From Nymphaea colorata (lineage: Eukaryota > Streptophyta > Magnoliopsida > Nymphaeales > Nymphaeaceae), in NCBI RefSeq assembly GCF_008831285.2, contig NC_045139.1, positions 29,181,206 through 29,245,205 on the forward strand: a stretch of 64,000 bases of DNA, read 5' to 3'. A program made the position numbers and the translations under genes. Positions 23,546-32,099 of the stretch are shown in pieces. The notes beneath the pieces are model-generated. The model did no database searches and was not told where the DNA came from. It was given only the letters and a program-made list of their open reading frames with translations. The first letter of the stretch is position 1, and each line of letters opens with the position of its first letter.

Positions 23546-23874
23546 TATTACCCTGCCTTATAAGCAAAAATGCTACTTGAATCTAGCCAACTTTAAGTAG
23601 TATGACCTTTTGATGGGAATAGCATGTTCTGAACTCTCTTCATCTGAAACTTTCTGCTCTTATATCTGATCTTTGCTCTCATTTGAAGGGAACTGAGTTG
23701 CGAAGGTTTGTTGATACTAGATGAGCATAAATTTTTGTCTTAATTTTTATGTCCTGGGGTTCCTAAGGGATTATGGTTTTGACATTATCATGTTTGTCCA
23801 GGTTTGAAAGTTTTCATGGAGAAATATGTGCACTTGGGTATGTTGTTGCTCAATGTAGAGCTGGAAGACCAGAT

Positions 23875-24520
23875 GTAAGTATGCAAATATGATCACTGTT
23901 ATATCTACGGTTTGTCTTTCTCACTTCTTAAATTGCATTTCTTTTTCTCACCCCATCAAGATATAAGGTTGATGCTCTTGGAAAAATTCAGATTACTTTT
24001 TAAGGACTAAGGATTATGTGGCTAGTAGATGACATCTGGTCCATTTACATTTTCTTTTTGGTTGAACTAAACACTTTTCGTCTCATGAAAACATTGATCA
24101 ACAGATAATCCAGCCATTGAAAAAAAAAAAGTCCAATAACTCAGAGCTACTCAACCTGTACAAATAAGCAAGTCCATATGAATTAGGAAATGTGAAAACA
24201 GAGTTGCAGACAGCAAATCCAAAAGATTACCTCTCGATTATAGACTTGGGCGGGGAACCAGAACTTCCCATTTTCAAGAGACAGATACCACGACTTAATC
24301 GAGTCGACCCGGCAAGGAATTCTTCAGTCTGCCACTGCCACCATCAATCTTTGATCTGAGCCATGATAAAGGCCAAAGACAGGAAAGACTGCCCATTCAT
24401 CCCTCTGACCTCCCATCGTCCAGAACACCCAAACTCTTCCTGGCTGTGACATAGTACTGCTATTCCCTGAAGGCAGCTTCTCCGATCAGGGAGTGGTAGC
24501 AACGTGATTGCACTGTAAGG
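23875..24520. other. Intergenic, no gene seen
   Basis: Between the last ECM29 exon and the inverted repeat. I find no further ECM29 exon and no other coding signal; 24121-24130 is an A-run. Confidence 0.5.
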
Positions 24521-24808
24521 TTTTGTTCTTTCCTAGTTCAAGTAAAATGTCTTTTCCCAACTAGCTTTTTCTTTTTCTTTTGACCTGAGATCATTCTTTG
24601 TCCCTCCCTTTAAGTAAATTTAGCTTACTTCCACCACCATCGTTGCTAATGAGCTAAAGTAGGGAAAAAAAAAGAAGAAGCCTTTAAAAAGTCGCTGAAA
24701 ATTTAAAGAAGGGTCTTCCCCAACTACCGGTATGCAAGCTCGTCAGTTTATTTGAATCGGATATTTGACGGAACCGATCCAAATAAACTAACGTGTATAT
24801 TTAAGCAA
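24521..24808 (+). repeat. Inverted repeat, left arm (flanks the zinc-finger gene)
   Basis: Reverse complement of about 25938-26235, at high identity with small indels in homopolymer runs. Shared blocks include TTCAAGTAAAATGTC, TAAATTTAGCTTACTTCC and CGGATATTTGACGGAACCG. It covers the promoter region of the zinc-finger gene, including a shorter nested palindrome at 24751-24793. Confidence 0.85.
24751..24793. repeat. Short hairpin inside the left arm
   Basis: CGTCAGTTTATTTGAATCGG at 24751-24770 and CCGATCCAAATAAACTAACG at 24774-24793 are near-perfect inverted copies, with only a few bases between them. Confidence 0.7.
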
Positions 24809-24877
24809 GCATGCAGGGGATTCAATTATTCTTGGGTGTCTATAAAGTTTCCCCGTTTGTTCGGTTGCTTGGCATGC

Positions 24878-25467
24878 ATGGCTGATCAGGAGGAGAAGAG
24901 TGTGACGACGAAGGAGGCCATGGCGACCCCAAAGCCTGATAAACTTCCTGAGCCCAAGGAGCTTCCCTGTCAGTTCTGCAACAAGAAATTCCAGACGTCT
25001 CAAGCCTTGGGTGGTCATCAGAATGCTCACAAGAGGGAGAGGTCTGAAGCAAAGAGGCAGCAGAAGCCAAATGATTACTCGGCCCCTGCGCTGAACCCCC
25101 GCCCCTTCGTCTTCAACCCAGCTTCCTTCTACCTCAACTCTCATGTAAGCCCCCTGCTCTCTACCAACCTGCAGGCTTTTTCTCCTCTCAGAATATGTCT
25201 CTCGGATCCGCCGGGGTTGCCACTAGGCCCAACGTCCCTCCCAAGAGGCCGAGAGCTCTCGAGGGAGCCCATGCAGACGAAGATGTAAACTTCCTCACCT
25301 GGCAGAGGAAGTGCGGGCAGATGGTGGCAAAGGACGGGGAGGCTCCTTTAGAGGGACCATCTTCAAGGAAGGGATCAAACAATACCCCAGGTGTCCTTGA
25401 AATCGAAGACGACGCTCCCGGTTTTCCTTCTGGGGAGCCAAAGCTGGATCTCACGCTGCATTTATAG
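24878..25467 (+). CDS. C2H2 zinc-finger protein with EAR motif (ZFP1/3/4-like), mini-intron or frameshift
   Basis: ATG 24878 opens a frame with one plant-type C2H2 finger, C-Q-F-C-X12-H-X3-H, containing the plant signature Q-A-L-G-G-H followed by Q-N-A-H-K-R-E-R. Such single-finger proteins bind DNA in the nucleus and usually repress through a C-terminal EAR motif. The EAR motif is present (L-D-L-T-L-H-L, ending at TAG? no: TAG at 25465-25467 ends the frame) but lies in a different frame from the finger. Removing 25145-25191, a 47-bp segment with GT and AG borders, joins the two frames exactly. These genes normally have no intron, and 47 bp is shorter than usual plant introns, so an indel frameshift near 25150-25195 is the alternative. 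TATAAAG lies at 24841. The gene is enclosed by an inverted repeat. Confidence 0.75.
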
Positions 25468-25937
25468 ATGATTGAGTGTCATGAGCAGCAAAAACATTTG
25501 TGCGGGAGAAAGTGCACATCATTGCACCTATCGCGGCCATGGCTTTTTTCTTGCTTCTTAGCTTTGGTTATTAGTTTATATCCTTTTTATTTCTTTTTTT
25601 CCTTTCTTTTGGGCTGAACTTTCACTCTTTCTTGTTCGATCTCTTTCATGGTGACTGATTGCTTCCTGGCTCCCCAAGTTCGACGTGCCAAAAAAAAAAA
25701 ACATGGCAGTTTCCCTCGTCATCGAAAAACGAAAAACTTAAAAGTACTTAAAACTTAAAAGTGTTAGCCATGATAACAGCACAAGGAGATAAAAGATCTG
25801 ATGAGGACACATGAACAAATGAAAAGACTTGATACTTTTTCATTTTTTGGATCGGTTCCGTCAAATTGTTCTATTTTTAATTTGAAGAACAATTCCCCCC
25901 CCCCCCCCCTTTTTTTTTCCCATAAACAATAACAGCA
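25468..25937. other. 3' flank of zinc-finger gene
   Basis: Noncoding. It contains a third, partial copy of the arm motif (GGATCGGTTCCGTCAAAT at 25850-25867) in direct orientation to the right arm, and a C15-T9 homopolymer pair at 25895-25918. Confidence 0.55.
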
Positions 25938-26235
25938 AAGATTAAATATATACGTTGAAATCGGTTATTTGGATCGGTTCCGTCAAATATCCGATTCAAA
26001 TAAACTAACGAGCTTGCATACTGGTAGTTGGGGAGGACCCTTCTTTAAATGTTCAGCGACTTTTAAAATGGTTCTTTTTTTTTTTTTTCCTTACTTTAGC
26101 TCATTAGCAACGACGGTGGTGGAAGTAAGCTAAATTTACTTAAAAGGGAGGGACAAAGAATGATCTCAGGTAAAAAAAAAAAAAAGAAAAAGCTAGTTGG
26201 GAAAAGACATTTTACTTGAACTAAGAAGGAACACA
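25938..26235 (-). repeat. Inverted repeat, right arm
   Basis: Reverse complement of 24521-24808. Differences are mainly in A/T runs (26064-26090, 26170-26190). No matching 8-10 bp target duplications were recognised outside the arms. Confidence 0.85.
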
Positions 26236-27916
26236 AAGACTGACGGTCTCCCTGCTCAAAAGCCCATGAGGTTTCTTTTTTTATTCCCTTTGAAATATAG
26301 GTTTCGCTTGTTGAAGAAGAATTTCCCATAGAGGCATACGCTTATAGCATCCAACACCACCACTACTAGCATAGTCACAAATAAGTTTTTGGAATTTTGG
26401 ATGGCGATGTTTTTCTCAAGCATCGAGCTTACAAAAAATAGACAAAATATAGTTATTTTTTAAAAAATTTAAAAATTTAAAAATAGAAAAAATAAAATAA
26501 GTAAGAAACTAATAACACAAACATCAAAAGATAAAAAAAAATTATAACAAATAAAAATACAACGAGCTTAAAAAAAAAAAGACAAAATATGGTTATTTTT
26601 TAAAAATTTTAAAAAACTAAAAATGAAAAAAATAAAATAAGTGAGAAACTAATAACACAAACATCAAAAGATAAAAAAAATTACAACAAAAAAAAAACTG
26701 TTTGGCATTAGAAAATGAAAAAAACGAAAAAAAACGTGAAAACGTGTTTCTTTCATTTTTAATGTTTTTTTTTTCAAAACAAAAGAGAGTATCTTTTTTA
26801 AGTTTTAAACAGTATTTAATTTTCTCACGTTTTTTTCGAAAATAACTCGTGTTTTCTTACTATGGTATAAACCGAGTTCTCATTTTTCGGACATATTATT
26901 AACACATCAATGATGAATATTTTACCTAATATTGTTCAGGATAGGTCTGGACTCGGTTCTTACTGGATCGGGAAAAACCCGATGCTCAAGTGTACGATCG
27001 GATCAGGTCTACGGTCTAGTGTATGAACTAAAAGTAGTTGCGTTGCCTAGTATCCATTTTACTGTTTTGACAACTTAGCCACGGATCTAAGGAAACATGA
27101 TCAGGAGGAAATCCACATGCCGAACATCCATATTGCAGCAATGCGTTTCGATTGGACTTTGGTCTGGATAATCAGATCCAATCTTAGGATGGATCCGATC
27201 AAAGTGCGATCTTGGGGTTCAGTATCGGACATACAAGACATGGCCAACAAATGATCCACACTATATCGTCTATGTTAAACTCTCTCTCTCTCTCTCTCTC
27301 CCCCTGTTTGTGTGTACACACAAACAAATGCCTAAAATCTTCACAATGCATATTATGAAAATTCAATCAGTTAATGAAGAAAGCTTAATCAAACAGCCAC
27401 AATAAAAAGAATTAATGAATGAGAAGCTTAAAACTTAGTTGAGTCTGTCAATGAACAAAACATTGCAAAACAGTACATGCTTGGCCTAGGGCGAGGACCA
27501 ATGGACATTTTTTGGCGGATTGAGCTGTGGACGTCACTGAATGAGACATAACCCTCTGTCTAGTAAAAACTCTCAACCACCATACACATACACAAATATG
27601 CATACCGATATAGATATATATAAGCCATTGGAGTCCTCCAACTATTGGGCCACTACAAATACATGGAGTTGTGTAAAGATTTTTCCACCCATGTAGCCAT
27701 CCGGCCTACTATACACGCAACCCAAGCCCGAGGATGGAGGAATCCATATTTTTTATAGAAGATACAGATTCTTTTACACTCCGGCTTTATATATACATAG
27801 AAAATAACGATTCTTTCACCCTCAAGTTGCTTGTCTAAAAGGCCTTGAGTTGTAAAACAACATTTGAATAATTAATTTTAATAGATCTAATTTTTTTCTT
27901 TTATCCAAGTGGCATG

Positions 27917-27974
<58 letters not shown>

Positions 27975-28280
27975 ATGTGTGTGGTTGGAACAAGCAAAAG
28001 GCCAATGACACCGTGCCTTTACTCAAACTCTACAATACGAGCAAGTCAATCTCCATTGAGTTAGTGCCTGCCATATTGATGGACAATCATTAATTCAATC
28101 TTAATTATTTCAATGCAATAACAATATCTACTATATGGGGTACCTTTGAAATTAGTAGGTCTAGATAACTTAAACGTAGTCAATCATTACAAACAATTCT
28201 GCTAATTGTGCTTGTACTATTTACATAAATGACAGATATTGAGATGCGCTCTTAAAGGCCGATTCATGGCATGTAATATT
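26236..28280. other. AT-rich intergenic region with simple repeats
   Basis: No gene supported. It contains a tandem duplication at 26425-26697 (annotated separately), an A/T-rich GAAAAACG/CACGTTTTTT stretch at 26705-26850, a (CT)n run at 27279-27302 and (TACA)n-(TA)n at about 27919-27966. Confidence 0.5.
26425..26697. repeat. Tandem duplication, unit about 138 bp
   Basis: Two adjacent AT-rich copies, each beginning near GAGCTTA and ending near ACATCAAAAGATAAAAAAA. They differ by substitutions and A-run lengths. Confidence 0.75.
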
Positions 28281-28282
28281 TG

Positions 28283-28283
<1 letters not shown>

Positions 28284-28376
<93 letters not shown>
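28284..28376. repeat. (AT)n microsatellite
   Basis: Uninterrupted AT dinucleotide run of about 93 bp. Confidence 0.98.
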
Positions 28377-28378
<2 letters not shown>

Positions 28379-28649
28379 ACAATTTACCATTGATAAAAAA
28401 TTTGGCCCATGATTTACCCAGAATTCATTTCGTCTACATTAAGTCTTGAACACTATTATTTTCAATATAAAGTTCCGGTCTCATTTCTTGGAAAAAAAGA
28501 AAAGAGTCGTTATTGTCTATAATATGACGACACTCTCTAAATATATAATAGGCCTTCGTAATACAATCAGTCCGACTAGTTAAGATACAAATTAGTTCCA
28601 CCATAATAAGTCTTGAAGACAAGGATGCAAATGGGCCGATGGAACCAAC

Positions 28650-29050
28650 TATCAAGCTAAGTGTTGTTCAACGAATCGAGCTAACTTGAGCTGAACTCAC
28701 TCGTAAATTTGGCTAGAACTAGATACCTAAACAAGTCAAGCTCGAGTTAAGTGGGTTCAGCTTGTTAAAGTCGGTTAAGCTTGTGAAAGAAATTATATAA
28801 AATATGTTTCATAAAATCATCTAAAAATGTAGATTGCTCAAATAGCTATGCAAGTGATTAGATTGCTAAAATTATCTAAAATACTTTTTCAATTAAATGT
28901 TTGGCTCGGCGAACCTCGAGCTCGAATAGAGCCGAGTTCGAGTTTTAAGAACACGAGCCGAGTTCGAGTCAAGATCTAGTTTCATTCGAGACACTTGAGC
29001 CGATTTCAAACTGACTACACCGAGATCGAACTCGCTCATGAACAGTAATA
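28650..29050. repeat. Dispersed repeat rich in CTCGAGCTCG motifs
   Basis: Many copies of GAGCCGAGTTCGAG-like words in both orientations, with similar ends (GTTCAACGAATCGAG near 28665; its approximate inverse CTCGCTCATGAAC at 29032-29044). The pattern resembles a non-autonomous DNA transposon. Borders are approximate. Confidence 0.45.
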
Positions 29051-29511
29051 TGTTAAGTTAATACTAGGCCATTTAGTTGGGTTTTATTTTAAATTACTGT
29101 AGGTGGAATTGGTCTAGCTAATGATTGAATTTCTGTAGTTGTTAGATTATGTTTGGTGAACAAAGGTGATTTAGCCTTTTTTGTTTGCTGGACCTAATAT
29201 TTTGCTCCTTTTCTCCCCTTCATTTTCTCACCTTACTTACTTAGTCCATTTTACTTGCTGGCTCTCATAGTGCATTCTCTGAATGTTATGGACCAAACTT
29301 TTTATGTGGCATATTATTAGCTGAAGCGTTTGTATAATTTTGACACTACAAGCACATGGAGAGGCTGTGAGTTCGAGTGGATTTGTATTGCAATAAACCT
29401 CTTTAGTTAGAAATAATTCAGCACATCCTTTCATTATAGTCAATCAAGTCTCCAGTAGTTGGAGATGGAGATACTACCAGAAATTAGGGCATGGGCTTAC
29501 TAATGTTAAAG

Positions 29512-29833
29512 ACCTATGTCATATGGACACGGCTAAAGAGGCCGCGTACCCGTGTCGACTCGCCGACGCGGGACTCGGCTAGGACACGACAAAAAATAAA
29601 AAATAAAAATTTAATGGTTTTTTTTTTTTCATTTTATCAATCAACTTTTTTTGATGCATTAACAATCCTTTCACATATTCGGTATAAAACACATTTTCTC
29701 ACAAGATTGTAAAAGTGAACTATTAATTTGATGTTTTTTTAAGATATTTAATGTAGCTGTATCTACTTATTTTAAAATTTTGAAAATTATCGTATCCGCA
29801 CCTGTATCGCATCCGCACCCATGTGACATAGGT
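29512..29833. mobile_element. MITE-like element with ACCTATGTCA terminal inverted repeats
   Basis: Left end ACCTATGTCATATGGACACGG at 29512; right end reads ATGTGACATAGGT to 29833 and is its inverse with a few mismatches. It is 322 bp with an AT-rich centre. No target duplication was recognised. The end motif is shared with the repeat at 23400-23545. Confidence 0.65.
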
Positions 29834-30521
29834 TTGGTGGATCTGAACTTTATGAAGACGGAAGTTGACAATTCATGGGTTTTCTGGGTAGGGACCCCAT
29901 TCAAACTTACCGGCCTAGTGAAGAACGAACTCGGTCTCCACAGCTTCATCGGTTTACCTAAGTTCCAATTTTAACGTTAAGGGCCCGTTTGATGGGCGGG
30001 TGAAATTTAACACGGTAAGTTTACCAAGGTAAATTTTTCTAGAAAAATTTAGTGGATGAAATTTTACCCTCTTCCAAAACGAGACCCTGTTTGATTGTCG
30101 GGTGAAATTTAACGTGGTAAATTTAACCCAGTTTGATGAACATGAAGAATTTAACGTGGTAAATTTAACCCTGTTTGATGCACATGGAAAATTTAACATG
30201 GAAAATGTTGTTTTTTTTTTTCCTTCCCAATTCCACTTTGGAAGGAGCAGAACCCATATATTTCTTCATCAATCATCCCAAAACAAATCACCATACAACC
30301 AGTTCATTAAAAGACACGGCCATTCACACGATATATATAACAAAAAGCAAAAAAAAATATCTAGCAACACATTACAACAGAAAACACCTTCTTAACTTAA
30401 TCTATAACTGCAAAAGTTATATATTTGTTCCCAAAAACATTAAACAGAAATTGTCCACAAAAGTAACATGAGTACGAATCCACAAAAGGGTGTACTTTCT
30501 ACTAAGAAGAAAAAACAAAGT

Positions 30522-30887
30522 TCAATGAGTACATATCCAACAAAGAAAACATGTAATCACAAAACAAGTAATCCAACATTTCTGGCTGCACTTTCGTTCT
30601 TCAAACTTCGTGTCTTCTATATCTTGCTTTGCGATGACATCTTCAATGAGTGGAGACCTGCTTGCTTGCACACCATACTTGTTCTGGAGATACTCATGCA
30701 TGTGATTTTCTGCTACTTGTAATGAATTAAACGATCTGAAAACGGCACCCTTGTACCGATAGACTAATGGTTGGCACCGCTCCCAGCTGTCATATATGCC
30801 TCGCTCACGTCCTTCGAAAACCACATAGTACTTTTGGCGGGGCATCATCTTCGTTGTCCTGTTGAAAAGAAAACAAATGTCAGACAA
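30522..30887 (-). CDS. RNase H1-type hybrid-binding domain (caulimovirus VI / viroplasmin-like) ORF in Harbinger-like element
   Basis: Minus-strand exon. A strong acceptor (TTTTCAACAG, ending at 30871) precedes ATG-ATG at about 30860. The product has K-Y-Y-V-V-F-E-G-R-E-R-G-I-Y-D-S-W-E-R-C at its start, then Q-P-L-V, Y-R-Y-K-G-A, F-R-S-F-N-S. This is the signature of the small domain that RNase H1 uses to grip RNA-DNA hybrids and that also occurs in caulimovirus protein VI. After it comes a short tail ending in a Cys/Trp-rich hydrophobic stretch that could span a membrane. There is no RNase H catalytic domain downstream. It lies inside the Harbinger-like element and downstream of the transposase remnant on the same strand, so it may be an exon of the same transcript or a second element-borne gene. 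Confidence 0.6.
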   Translation of the reverse strand: MSDICFLFNRTTKMMPRQKYYVVFEGRERGIYDSWERCQPLVYRYKGAVFRSFNSLQVAENHMHEYLQNKYGVQASRSPLIEDVIAKQDIEDTKFEERKCSQKCWITCFVITCFLCWICTH

Positions 30888-30926
30888 TCAAACTGAAGAA
30901 GTAGTCAACATTTATAAACAAACTTA

Positions 30927-31212
30927 CTAGTCAATTGATAATCTGTAAACATTTGAGATGATATAGCTGCTCTCAAAGCATTGTTGCTTCCTCGCTGATG
31001 TGTTTGGCTTGCAATTTCAGGTTCGCTTAAGACGAAGTTATCAATCCTCGAAGCATTAGTTGGACAAAAGATGTACCAGCATCTCGAAATGGATGAACAA
31101 TCCTCCTAGACGATGGTCGGTCTTTCAACCAAAAGAAGATGAAGACAAAAACCATTCGAATGATGAAAAGCACTCGTTCATCGTCGTCATCGAACATGTC
31201 AAAATCAATCAT
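30927..31212 (-). pseudogene. PIF/Harbinger transposase remnant (N- and C-terminal pieces)
   Basis: From ATG 31212 on the minus strand the frame reads M-I-D-F-D-M-F-D-D-D-D-E-R-V-L-F, then R-R-I-V-H-P-F...L-R-G, resembling the start of plant Harbinger-type transposases. It stops at 31027. An overlapping frame then gives R-G-S-N-N-A-L-R-A-A-I-S-S-Q-M-F-T-D-Y, resembling the end of such proteins (R-D-x-I-A-x-x-M-W-x-D-Y). The catalytic DDE core between them is missing. Assigned from family motifs recalled, without a search. Confidence 0.55.
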
Positions 31213-31390
31213 TTCGACTAAACTGCATATACATGTAAGGTACTTGAATAACAAAATCAATCATTTCAACTAAACTGCATATACATGTAAGGTACTTGAA
31301 TAACAAAATCAATCATTTCGACTAAACTGCATATACATGTAAGGTACTTGAATAACAAAATCAATCATTTCGACTAACCTGCAAATACAT
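31201..31390. repeat. 52-bp tandem repeat, about 3.6 copies
   Basis: Unit starts AAAATCAATCATTTCGACTA at 31201, 31253, 31305 and 31357 (last copy partial). On the minus strand each unit contains TATATGCAG followed shortly by ATGATTGATTTT, i.e. an acceptor-like site plus the transposase start codon. Confidence 0.9.
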
Positions 31391-31505
31391 TGCAGCAATT
31401 TCTCACTACATGGATGTTCATGGAAGTCGAGCGTTGCGGAGGGACTTCGAGCGTTGCGGAGGGACTTCGAGCGCGGCAGCAGAAAAGCATTGATGGGTAT
31501 ATTTC

Positions 31506-31582
31506 GAGCGGGTGAAATTTCACCCGCTCGAAAGTCCGAGCTCGGAGCTCGGACTTTCGAGCGGGTGGAATTTCACCCGCTC
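31506..31582. repeat. Foldback hairpin, 38-bp arms
   Basis: 31506-31543 and 31545-31582 are inverted copies with one mismatch and a single base between them. Each arm itself holds the palindrome GCGGGTGAAATTTCACCCGC. Confidence 0.9.
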
Positions 31583-31711
31583 CCTCTTTGGTTAAACGGG
31601 TGGAATTCCACCCCGTTTGATGGCGTCTCAACCGGACGGGTGAAATTTCACCCGCCCGTACAAATTTTTCCTCCCCCGCCCACTTTCACCTGCCCATCAA
31701 ACGGACCCTAA

Positions 31712-32099
31712 GTTCCGGCGTGGTCATTTTACAATATTGCATCATATTGAAAAAATCAATGCAAAGGCCAGTTCGCTGCAACGATATTGCCCTAATCCCC
31801 CGTTTTTGTTATTGTCAAAATATCGCCAAGTTATCGACGTATTTTCAGTATGCTAACCGGCAATACTTCCTGTGGGGTTTAGGGTTCTAATGGAGAGGAA
31901 GGGTTGAGACAAGATACGCCATGAAAATCCCTCATTACCCGCTTCTCCTCTGGTCTCCGAAGGCCTCGACCTAAACCTCGTGTTCTTTGCCTCCTCTCCG
32001 CACCACAAATGCTCACGGCAGTTGCCCATAATAGTGCTTCTTCTTGTTCTTCTGCCAAAATCTGAGTACTCATTCTTTCATGGCCGTTAGACTCCTTTA
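31712..32099. other. 5' flank of the SUV3-like gene
   Basis: No gene. AT-rich at first, then mixed composition toward the SUV3-like start codon. No clear TATA box was identified. Confidence 0.5.

Larger units (their letters stand above)
17777..23874 (+). pseudogene. ECM29-like proteasome adaptor gene, truncated and decayed
   Basis: Exons readable by family similarity: 17777-17953 (ATG start), 18664-18831, 18956-19045, 19793-~19930, ~20012-20086, 20205-20287, 20387-20493, 21131-21283, 22626-22690, ~23689-23705 and 23802-23874. Most have GT-AG borders and matching phases. Together they encode the N-terminal HEAT/ARM region of plant ECM29 (M-L-T-R-L-A-L, N-K-R-V-K-H-Q, I-T-A-A-N-T-F-P, M-E-F-T-V-W-V-F-K-H) plus a short piece from much further along (F-H-G-E-I-C-A-L-G-Y). 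ECM29 tethers and remodels the 26S proteasome and is about 1800 residues in plants; only about 400 are here. Defects: in-frame TAA at 19958-19960, a GA in place of GT at 20288, a gap of several hundred codons between 22690 and 23689, and no exons after 23874. Exon assignment is from memory of the family. Confidence 0.8.
29981..31708 (-). mobile_element. PIF/Harbinger-like element, internally deleted
   Basis: The ends are inverted: the left reads GGGCCCGTTTGATGGGCGGG and the right, reversed, GGGTCCGTTTGATGGGCAGG. TAA is duplicated on both sides (29978-29980 and 31709-31711), matching the three-base TWA duplications of PIF/Harbinger elements. On the minus strand it keeps a transposase-like N-terminus (about 31212 to 31045), a transposase-like C-terminus (about 31043-30930) and a separate hybrid-binding-domain exon (30522-30870). 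Both ends contain tandem or nested GGTGAAATTTAAC / GCGGGTGAAA repeats. About 1.7 kb, much shorter than an autonomous copy. Confidence 0.75.

Noticed and set aside
29954-30395. Open frames on both strands at the left end of the Harbinger-like element
   Set aside because: They translate tandem GGTAAATTTAACC-type terminal repeats; repetitive products such as V-K-F-T-T-L-N.
31201-31390. Regular tandem repeats considered as a CRISPR array
   Set aside because: Units are contiguous without unique spacers, and the DNA is eukaryotic.
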